Shown: piece by piece, positions 1 to 6,079 of the stretch | How positions within the stretch are numbered: position 1 is the first letter of the stretch | Layout of the letters: each line of letters begins with the position of its first letter | Assembly: GCA_946479405.1 (NCBI GenBank) | Contig: CAMLGD010000103.1 | Location: 1 to 11,159, forward strand | Length of the DNA stretch: 11,159 nucleotides | Reading direction: 5' to 3' | From: an uncultured Vogesella sp. | GTDB lineage: Bacteria > Pseudomonadota > Gammaproteobacteria > Burkholderiales > Chromobacteriaceae | Translations under genes and position numbers: made by a program | The notes under the pieces: generated by a model | Databases searched by the model: none | Told to the model about the DNA's origin: nothing | The model's input: only the letters and a program-made list of their open reading frames with translations

Positions 1-1
1 G

Positions 2-94
2 CTGTGCTACCACGGCGTGCTGCCGCTGGCCGGTGGCGAGCACCCGCTGCTGGGCGCGTGCCGCATCAACCTCACCTTCCGCCGCGCCGGCTGA
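2..94 (+). CDS. alkB: AlkB, 2-oxoglutarate/Fe(II) DNA dealkylase (3' end only)
   Basis: Only the last 30 codons are present; the gene begins upstream of the window. AlkB oxidatively removes methyl groups from 1-methyladenine and 3-methylcytosine in the cytoplasm, using 2-oxoglutarate, O2 and Fe(II). The fragment reads YHG, then an H-P-L stretch, then RINLTFR near the end. This fits the E. coli AlkB C-terminus, where the YHG histidine (H187) is the last iron ligand and the two arginines of RxNLTFR (R204 and R210) bind 2-oxoglutarate. The equivalents here are fragment residues H4, R21 and R27, all intact. It lies 180 nt upstream of an alkA-type glycosylase on the same strand, which supports a DNA alkylation repair role. 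Confidence is limited only by the short length. Confidence 0.87.
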   Translation: MCYHGVLPLAGGEHPLLGACRINLTFRRAG

Positions 95-109
95 GCCGCG
101 TGCTCCGCG

Positions 110-136
110 CGCCGTCACCGCCGTCACCGCCGTGAC
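110..136. repeat. Three tandem 9-bp units, CGCCGTCAC type
   Basis: CGCCGTCAC occurs at 110-118 and 119-127 and as CGCCGTGAC at 128-136. The single C-to-G change in the third unit creates a small dyad, GTCAC-CGCC-GTGAC, at 123-136. It lies just after the alkB stop codon. Its function is unknown; it could be a simple slippage repeat or a weak hairpin. Confidence 0.6.
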
Positions 137-168
137 AGCGCGTTGCCGGCGATGCCGCGCAGTCCGTT

Positions 169-206
169 GCCAGCGCCGGCGTCGCCCGATCCCGCCTGGC
201 GCTGGC
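169..206. repeat. 9-bp perfect inverted repeat between alkB and alkA
   Basis: GCCAGCGCC at 169-177 is the exact reverse complement of GGCGCTGGC at 198-206. Inside it, GGCG (178-181) can also pair with CGCC (193-196), with T197 bulged, leaving an 11-nt loop. The transcript could form a stable hairpin. No T-run follows, so it does not look like an intrinsic terminator. It may affect processing, mRNA stability or translation of alkA. Confidence 0.55.
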
Positions 207-274
207 CATTCGGCGCAGTGACAAGCCAGCCCCAGCCACGTAGCCTTGCGGCCAACCTTTGCCCCGAGCCCGCC

Positions 275-1177
275 ATGCCCACCACCCTGCACTGCCAGCT
301 AGCGCTACCGGCCAATTTCCGCGCCGACGGTTTCTTCGATTTTCATCGCCGCGATGCGCAGCAAGTGGCGGAGCGTGTGATGGACGACACACTGGAAAAA
401 GGACTGCTATGGCACGGCCAGCCGGCGCTGCTGCGCATCCGCCTGCAGCGGCAGATGGCCGAGGCCAGCCTGCTGCTGGACGGCAACGCCAGCGACGATG
501 ACGCGGCGCAACTGGCAGCCTGCGTGCGCCACATGCTGGGGCTGACCCAGCCGGTAACCGAGTTCGAGGCGGCGCTGGCCGGCCACCCGCAGCTGGGGCC
601 GTTGCTGGCGCGGCAGAGCGGGCTGCGCGTGCCGCAGACCGCCAGTGCCTTCGAAGCGCTGGCCTGGGCCATCATCGGCCAGCAGATCAGCGTGGCGGCG
701 GCGGTGGCGATCCGCCGTCGCTTCATCGTGGCTGCCGGGCGACAGCACAGCAGCGGCCTGTACTGCCTGCCGGATGCAGACTGCGTCGCCGGCATGGACG
801 AGACCACACTGCGTGCTGCCGGCCTGACCCAGGGCAAGGCGCAGACCCTGTTGCGGCTGGCCGCCGAGGTTGCCAGCGGCCGGCTGCCGTTGGCCGCCTG
901 GCAGCTGGCGCCGGATGCCGCCGCCATCGGCAGCCAGCTGGCGGCCATTCGCGGCATCGGCCCGTGGACCATCAGCTACGCGCTGCTGCGCGGCTTTGCC
1001 TGGCTGGACGGCTCGCTGCATGGCGATGTGGCGGTGCGCCGCAACCTGCAGCGGCTGCTGCAACGCGAGGACAAGCTCAGCGCGCCGGAAACCGAACGCT
1101 GGCTGGCCGAGTTCGCGCCCTGGCGCGCACTGGTGGCCGCCCATCTGTGGGCGCTGCAGGCCGGCGACGGCTACTGA
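275..1177 (+). CDS. alkA: DNA-3-methyladenine glycosylase II (AlkA-type)
   Basis: A 300-residue HhH-GPD base-excision glycosylase, close in length to E. coli AlkA (282). It removes alkylated bases such as 3-methyladenine from DNA in the cytoplasm, leaving abasic sites. The N-terminal AlkA subdomain is followed by the segment AWAIIGQQISVAAA, typical of the family. Then comes the helix-hairpin-helix RGIGPWT and the catalytic aspartate D251 in GDVAVRR, matching the E. coli D238 region. The frame stays open back to ATG 143, but those 44 extra codons are proline-rich and low in complexity. The protein from ATG 275 aligns with the E. coli N-terminus, so 275 is chosen. Neither start has a clear Shine-Dalgarno sequence. 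The alkB end lies upstream and a strong terminator follows, so the two genes probably share a transcript. Confidence 0.9.
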   Translation: MPTTLHCQLALPANFRADGFFDFHRRDAQQVAERVMDDTLEKGLLWHGQPALLRIRLQRQMAEASLLLDGNASDDDAAQLAACVRHMLGLTQPVTEFEAALAGHPQLGPLLARQSGLRVPQTASAFEALAWAIIGQQISVAAAVAIRRRFIVAAGRQHSSGLYCLPDADCVAGMDETTLRAAGLTQGKAQTLLRLAAEVASGRLPLAAWQLAPDAAAIGSQLAAIRGIGPWTISYALLRGFAWLDGSLHGDVAVRRNLQRLLQREDKLSAPETERWLAEFAPWRALVAAHLWALQAGDGY

Positions 1178-1270
1178 TGCGGCCAACTTGCCGGCTGTCA
1201 TCGCCGCGTCACAACGCGCCGCGATACTGCCGCCAGCTGCATGCGTTAGTCCCGTTTCTGCTTGCTACCC

Positions 1271-1295
1271 GCCCGCCCTGCGCGGGCTTTTTTTT
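1271..1295 (+). terminator. Rho-independent terminator after alkA
   Basis: GCCCGC (1271-1276) pairs perfectly with GCGGGC (1282-1287) around a 5-nt loop, followed at once by eight T residues (1288-1295). This is a canonical intrinsic terminator, 94 nt after the alkA stop codon. It ends the alkylation-repair unit and separates it from the phospholipase gene. Confidence 0.92.
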
Positions 1296-1348
1296 GCCGC
1301 TGTTTGCCGGTGTTGGCCGACTCCGGCGTCACTTGCCTGCATTGCCAA

Positions 1349-1377
1349 ATGTCATCGGTGACACTGCCGTATATACT
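1349..1377 (+). promoter_or_regulatory. Sigma70-like promoter for the patatin gene
   Basis: The -35 box ATGTCA (1349-1354, four of six consensus bases) and -10 box TATACT (1372-1377, five of six) are separated by an optimal 17 bp. Transcription would start near 1384, giving a leader of about 27 nt before ATG 1411. It lies just downstream of the alkA terminator, as expected for an independent unit. Predicted by eye only. Confidence 0.6.
1350..1363. promoter_or_regulatory. Dyad TGTCA-N4-TGACA over the -35 box (putative operator)
   Basis: TGTCA (1350-1354) and TGACA (1359-1363) are perfect inverted repeats around TCGG. The left arm coincides with the predicted -35 hexamer, where a bound repressor would block RNA polymerase. 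No regulator gene lies nearby and I cannot assign a protein family to this site. Confidence 0.4.
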
Positions 1378-1410
1378 CTGCCGACTTGTGACTTACGGTA
1401 TGTGCTTGTG

Positions 1411-3606
1411 ATGATTCGTTTTGTCGCCAAACTGGCAGCCCTGCTGCTGCCGTTGCTGCTGGCCGCCCCGGTGCTGCATGCCGCCGCGTTGCCGCGCGTC
1501 GGCGTGGTGCTGGGCGGTGGCGGCGCGCGCGGCCTTGCCCACCTGGGCGTGCTGCAGGAGCTGGAAAAACTGCAGGTGCCGATCAGCTGCATTGCCGGCA
1601 CCAGCGCCGGGGCGCTGATTGGCGGCGCCTATGCCAGTGGTCAGGACCTGGATGCGCTGGCTCAGCAGCTGAACAGCGCCGACTGGGACACCCTGCTCGC
1701 CGGCAAACCGCGACGCGAGGATGTGCCATACCAGCGCAAGCACAACGACAGCAAGAACTACTTCGACCTCACCCTGGGCTTTCGCGACGGCAAGCTGCGC
1801 CTGCCGCCGGCGGCGATCAACGCCCAGGCCATCGACCTGTTCATCCGCCAGCTGACCCATGCCCGCAACGAAAGCAGCTTCGACAACCTGAGCATCCCGT
1901 TCCGCGCCGTGGCCACCGATCTGGAAAACGGCGAGGCGGTGGTGTTCGACAAGGGCGACCTGAGCCTGGCGATGCGCGCCAGCATGGCGGTGCCCGGCAT
2001 GTTTTCGGCGGTAGAGGCCGACGGCCGCCTGCTGGTGGACGGCGGCATGGCGCGCCAGTTGCCGGTAGAGGAGCTGAAAGGCCGCTGCGCCGATGTGCTG
2101 ATCGTGATCGATGTCGGCTCGCCGCCGGTGCCGCGCGCGCAGCTGAACAACTTTCTCAATGTGCTGGACCAGACCAGCTACCTGATGGTGGCGCGCAACA
2201 GCAAGGAATCACTGGCGCTGCTGGGCGCGGATGACATCCTGATCCGCCCGCAGCTGGACGGTGTCACCCCGGCCGACTTTGCCGCCAGCAGCCAGATCAT
2301 CGAGGCCGGCCGCCTGGCCGCGCATGCGGTGGCGGCACGGCTGCAAACGTTGGCCGCCAGTCCGGAAGCCTACCGGCAATGGCAGACGGCGCGCAGCAGC
2401 AGCCCGCCACCGCGCATCGACCAGGTCAACGTCAGCGGCGACTTCGCCTTCGTGGAGCCGGGCGCGCTGATCGACAAACTTGCCATCAACCGCCAGCTGG
2501 GGCTGGGCAGCTTCCATCGCCGCCTGCAGGACGTGTTTGCCGAGGGCGATCTGGAGAAGCTGGATTACACCCTGCAGCCGCAGGATGGCCACACCGTGGC
2601 ACAGGTACAGGCCGTGGAGCGCAACACCGGTCCCAACTACCTGCGCGGCGGCCTGGAGCTGCGTTCCAGCTCGCAGGGCAATGCCACCTTTTCGCTGCTG
2701 GGCGAGTACCGCCGCAACTGGCTGAACCACGCCGGCGGCAGCCTACTGGCCGAGGCCAAGATCGGCGAGGAACCGACCTACAGCGCCGAGTGGTATCAGC
2801 CGCTGGCGGCCAACTCGCCGCTGTTCGCCAGCCTGTCCGGCAGCTACCGCGAGAAGGACTACTCGCTGTACGTCAACGATAATCAGCCGGAAGCGGAATA
2901 CCGCCGCCGCACCCGCAGCGTGCATGCCGATGTCGGCTGGCGCTTTGCCGAGATGGGCGAAATCCGCACCGGCTGGTATCGCAGCAGCGACGATCTGAAG
3001 CTGACGGTCGGCTCGTCCAACGCCGCTCTGGATGACTACAACAGTCAGGAGCAGGGTCTGCGAGTGCGCCTGGCGCTGGACCAGCTGGACAACCCGCGCT
3101 GGCCGCGCAGCGGTTACGCCGCCACGCTGGAGGCGCGCGCGCCCAGTTCGCGCAGCGACAGCGAGGACACCCCGCCCGCCAGCGGCTCGTTTTCGCTGGA
3201 CAGCGTCACTACCGACCAGCGCGACATCAGCTGGCATTTCAGCCTGCGCGGTGGCTACAGCAACCCGGACGACAACAATAATGTGTTCGAGCTAGGCGGC
3301 TTCCGCTATCTGTCCGGCTACCAGCCAGGGCAGCTGCTGGGCCGGCAGATGCTATTTGCCCGCGGCATGATGTCGTGGCGCGTGGCCAGCCTGCCGTCGG
3401 CGATCGGCACCGGCCTGTACCTGGGTGCCTCGGCCGAGGTTGGCCAGATGTGGTCGCAGATCACCAATGATCGCGACAGCGGCTGGCTACCCGGCGGCAC
3501 GCTGTTCGTCGGGGCAGACACCCTGCTGGGGCCGCTGTTCATCGGCGTGGGCAATAGCCGCGGCGGCCGTCTCACCGGCTACCTGAATCTGGGAGTGGAA
3601 TATTGA
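1411..3606 (+). CDS. PlpD-like patatin phospholipase with POTRA and outer-membrane barrel (type Vd autotransporter)
   Basis: A 731-residue precursor, almost the same length as Pseudomonas aeruginosa PlpD. The signal peptide is about residues 1-23 (hydrophobic core, then VLHA). The patatin domain follows, with oxyanion-hole motif GGGGARG at 35-41, nucleophile S65 in GTSAG and catalytic D210 in DGG. Spacing matches the PlpD Ser/Asp dyad. A single POTRA-like domain begins near 335 (PRIDQVNVSGDF). From about 410 to the end it has alternating beta-barrel character of the Omp85/surface-antigen type and ends in tyrosine (GVEY), as outer-membrane barrels do. In this family the lipase is carried to the cell surface by its own barrel and hydrolyses phospholipids. 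ATG 1411 fits the signal peptide; GTG codons at 1402 and 1408 are alternatives, and the Shine-Dalgarno is weak. It appears monocistronic with its own promoter. The native substrate cannot be read from sequence. Confidence 0.9.
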   Translation: MIRFVAKLAALLLPLLLAAPVLHAAALPRVGVVLGGGGARGLAHLGVLQELEKLQVPISCIAGTSAGALIGGAYASGQDLDALAQQLNSADWDTLLAGKPRREDVPYQRKHNDSKNYFDLTLGFRDGKLRLPPAAINAQAIDLFIRQLTHARNESSFDNLSIPFRAVATDLENGEAVVFDKGDLSLAMRASMAVPGMFSAVEADGRLLVDGGMARQLPVEELKGRCADVLIVIDVGSPPVPRAQLNNFLNVLDQTSYLMVARNSKESLALLGADDILIRPQLDGVTPADFAASSQIIEAGRLAAHAVAARLQTLAASPEAYRQWQTARSSSPPPRIDQVNVSGDFAFVEPGALIDKLAINRQLGLGSFHRRLQDVFAEGDLEKLDYTLQPQDGHTVAQVQAVERNTGPNYLRGGLELRSSSQGNATFSLLGEYRRNWLNHAGGSLLAEAKIGEEPTYSAEWYQPLAANSPLFASLSGSYREKDYSLYVNDNQPEAEYRRRTRSVHADVGWRFAEMGEIRTGWYRSSDDLKLTVGSSNAALDDYNSQEQGLRVRLALDQLDNPRWPRSGYAATLEARAPSSRSDSEDTPPASGSFSLDSVTTDQRDISWHFSLRGGYSNPDDNNNVFELGGFRYLSGYQPGQLLGRQMLFARGMMSWRVASLPSAIGTGLYLGASAEVGQMWSQITNDRDSGWLPGGTLFVGADTLLGPLFIGVGNSRGGRLTGYLNLGVEY

Positions 3607-3639
3607 GCCGCAACCTGACTTGTCGGGGCGCAGCCAAGC

Positions 3640-3666
3640 GCTGTGACCCGCGCCACAGCATGCTGT
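3640..3666. repeat. Two overlapping dyads upstream of the GGDEF-EAL gene
   Basis: ACAGCATGCTGT (3655-3666) is a perfect 12-bp palindrome. Its left half is shared with a second dyad, GCTGTG (3640-3645) with CACAGC (3654-3659). The two folds are mutually exclusive in RNA, and in DNA they form a row of CTGT/ACAG half-sites. They lie in the 136-nt gap after the patatin gene, about 75 nt before ATG 3743. I see no T-run and no convincing promoter hexamers. An operator or a weak terminator is possible. Confidence 0.4.
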
Positions 3667-3742
3667 CATGCACTACAGTAAGCACTGGGCAAGCCACCAG
3701 CCGCCCGCTGCCAGCACCGGCCCGGGCCGCACAAGGAATGCG

Positions 3743-6076
3743 ATGAAGCACGACCAAGCCACCCCACCGCCATCCCGCCTGAGCGCACCGTCGTCGCTGC
3801 GCCCGGTGGCGGTCTATGCCGTGTTTGCCGCGCTGTGGATCCTGTTTTCCGACCAGCTGGTCGCCGCACTGTTTCAGGACCCGGCCATGCTCACCCTGGT
3901 CAGCACCCTCAAGGGCTGGCTGTTCGTGGCAGTGACCTCGCTGCTGCTGTATGGGCTGATTTACCGTCAGCTGGACCTGGCCGCCCAGCTGGCACGCCGC
4001 GAACAGGCGGCGCTGCAGGCCCAGGCCGATGCCCAGCGCCTGCTGACGGAAATCTGCGACAACTCCTCCGACGCCATCTATGCCAAGGACGCCGAGGGGC
4101 GCTATCTGCTGTTCAGCCGCGAGGCCGCCCGCGTCACCGGCCAGGCCGCTGCCACGGTGCTGGGGCAGGATGACAGCCTGCTGTTCCCGCCGGCAGAGCT
4201 GCCGGTCATCCGCGGCAACGACCAGTGCGTGATGGTGGAAAACCGCACGCTGACCTTTGAGGAAACCGTCAGCACCGTGGATGGCAAGGTGGTATTCCTG
4301 TCCACCAAGGGGCCGCTGCACGACAGCCAGGGCGAGGTACGCGGCCTGTTCGGCATCGCGCGGGACATCACCGCGCGCAAGGCGCTGGAAGAAGAACAGC
4401 GCATTGCCGCCATCGCCTTCGAATCGCAGGAAGGCATGCTGCTGACGCAGGCCGATGGCGTCATTGTGCGCGTCAACCGCGCCTTCAGCATGCTCACCGG
4501 CTACAGCGCCGCGGAAGCGCTGGGCCACACTCCGGCCATACTCAAGTCCGGCCGCCACGAGCCAGCGTTTTTCAGCGCCATGTGGCAGCAGATCCATGAA
4601 CACGGCTACTGGCAGGGCGAGCTGTGGAACCGGCGCAAGAACGGTGGCCTGTTCATTGCCTGGCTCACCATCTCCGCGGTACGCGGCGAAGATGGCCAGA
4701 TCAGCCATTTCATCGGCGCCTTCTCCGACATCACCAGTCATCGCGAAGCCGAGGCCGAAATCCACCGGCTGGCCTATTACGACCCGCTGACGCAGCTGCC
4801 CAACCGCCGCCTGCTGCAGGACCGCATCCGCCAGGCGCTGGCCGCGAGCCAGCGCAGCCGCCACTACGGCGCGCTGATCTTCCTGGACCTGGATCACTTC
4901 AAGAACCTGAACGACACCCGTGGCCACCACGTGGGCGACCAGCTTTTGGTGGAAACCGCACTGCGCCTGAACCGCCACGTGCGCGAAAGCGATAGCGTCG
5001 CCCGGCTGGGGGGCGACGAGTTCGTGCTGCTGCTGGAAAACCTGGGCAACAGCTCGCAAGAGGCCGCCATTCAGGCCGAGCAGGTGGCGGAAAAAATCCG
5101 TGAAGCGCTGGCGCTGCCGTTCCAGCTGGGCGAATTGACCTTCCACGCCACCGCCAGCCTGGGCATTGCGCTGTTTCTGGGCCACAGCGAGTCGGCGGAA
5201 TCGCTGCTGAAGTATGCCGACGTGGCGATGTATCAGGCCAAGACCGACGGCCGCGACACACTGCGTTTCTTCGACCCGTCGATGCAGACGGCACTGGAAG
5301 AACGCAGCCAGCTGGAAAGCGATCTGTACCAGGCGCTGGCGCACGAACAGCTGCAGCTGTACTACCAGGTTCAGCTCAACGACCAGCGCCAGCTAATCGG
5401 TGCCGAGGCGCTGCTGCGCTGGCAGCATCCGCAGCGCGGGCTGGTGCCACCGGGGCAGTTCATCCCGCTGGCGGAGGAAACCGGGCTGATCCTGCCCATC
5501 GGCCAGTGGGTGCTGCAGCAGGCCTGCCGCCAGTTGGCCGCATGGCAGCAGGCTGGCAATGCGCTGCAGCAGCTGTCGGTGAATGTCAGCGCCCGCCAGT
5601 TCCGGCAGCCCGATTTCGTGGCGCAGGTCGAAGCCGCGCTAAGCAGCAGCGGCGCCAACCCGACGCAGCTGATGATCGAGCTGACCGAAAGCATGGTGCT
5701 GGACGATGTGGAGGACACTCTGCACAAGATGCAGGCACTGCGCCGGCTGGGCATCTCGTTCTCGCTGGACGACTTCGGCACCGGCAACTCCTCGCTGGCC
5801 TACCTTACCCGCCTGCCGCTGGACGAATTGAAGATCGACAAGTCCTTCATTCTCAACCTGCCGCACAGCCGCAACGATGCCATCATCGCGCAGACCATCA
5901 TCGCCATGGCCACCGGGCTGGGGTTGCGGGTGCTGGCCGAAGGCGTGGAAACCCGGGCACAGCAGGATTTCCTGCAGCAGCACCATTGCCAGGCCTATCA
6001 GGGCTTCCTGTTCAGCCGGCCGTTGCCGCAGGCCGAGTTCGACCTGCTGCGCCAGCAATTGCAGGCGGCGGTGTAA
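3743..6076 (+). CDS. Membrane-bound PAS-PAS-GGDEF-EAL c-di-GMP cyclase/phosphodiesterase
   Basis: A 777-residue inner-membrane protein predicted to make and break the second messenger c-di-GMP. Two transmembrane helices (about 19-44 and 52-74) flank a short periplasmic loop. Two PAS-type sensory domains follow (about 98-218 and 220-340), then GGDEF (about 343-505) and EAL (about 520-770). The cyclase motif GGDEF is intact at 423-427, and the inhibitory I-site RESD sits at 414-417, five residues upstream. The phosphodiesterase residues all look present: E555 of EAL, N614, E646, D676-D677, K697, E733 and Q753. Net activity therefore cannot be decided from sequence, and the PAS ligand is unknown. 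ATG 3743 is chosen because AAGGA (3733-3737) sits 5 nt upstream; the frame opens further to 3668 without a ribosome site. The stop codon lies 3 nt before ydbH, suggesting co-transcription. Confidence 0.93.
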   Translation: MKHDQATPPPSRLSAPSSLRPVAVYAVFAALWILFSDQLVAALFQDPAMLTLVSTLKGWLFVAVTSLLLYGLIYRQLDLAAQLARREQAALQAQADAQRLLTEICDNSSDAIYAKDAEGRYLLFSREAARVTGQAAATVLGQDDSLLFPPAELPVIRGNDQCVMVENRTLTFEETVSTVDGKVVFLSTKGPLHDSQGEVRGLFGIARDITARKALEEEQRIAAIAFESQEGMLLTQADGVIVRVNRAFSMLTGYSAAEALGHTPAILKSGRHEPAFFSAMWQQIHEHGYWQGELWNRRKNGGLFIAWLTISAVRGEDGQISHFIGAFSDITSHREAEAEIHRLAYYDPLTQLPNRRLLQDRIRQALAASQRSRHYGALIFLDLDHFKNLNDTRGHHVGDQLLVETALRLNRHVRESDSVARLGGDEFVLLLENLGNSSQEAAIQAEQVAEKIREALALPFQLGELTFHATASLGIALFLGHSESAESLLKYADVAMYQAKTDGRDTLRFFDPSMQTALEERSQLESDLYQALAHEQLQLYYQVQLNDQRQLIGAEALLRWQHPQRGLVPPGQFIPLAEETGLILPIGQWVLQQACRQLAAWQQAGNALQQLSVNVSARQFRQPDFVAQVEAALSSSGANPTQLMIELTESMVLDDVEDTLHKMQALRRLGISFSLDDFGTGNSSLAYLTRLPLDELKIDKSFILNLPHSRNDAIIAQTIIAMATGLGLRVLAEGVETRAQQDFLQQHHCQAYQGFLFSRPLPQAEFDLLRQQLQAAV

Positions 6077-6079
6077 GCC

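Noticed and set aside
123..136. GTCAC-CGCC-GTGAC as an alkB terminator
   Set aside because: Only five base pairs and no T-run; more simply explained as part of the 9-bp tandem repeat.
1342..1377. TTGCCA (1342-1347) as -35 for the TATACT -10 box
   Set aside because: The 24-bp spacing is too long; ATGTCA at 1349 gives 17 bp and is preferred.
964..1410. Upstream extension of the phospholipase frame
   Set aside because: It would overlap alkA and cross a strong terminator; the signal peptide begins at 1411 and a good promoter lies at 1349-1377.
3572..5344. 590-residue open frame on the minus strand
   Set aside because: It is antisense to the GGDEF-EAL gene, which has full domain motifs and a ribosome site. 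The minus-strand protein lacks any recognisable domain and reflects GC-rich codon bias.
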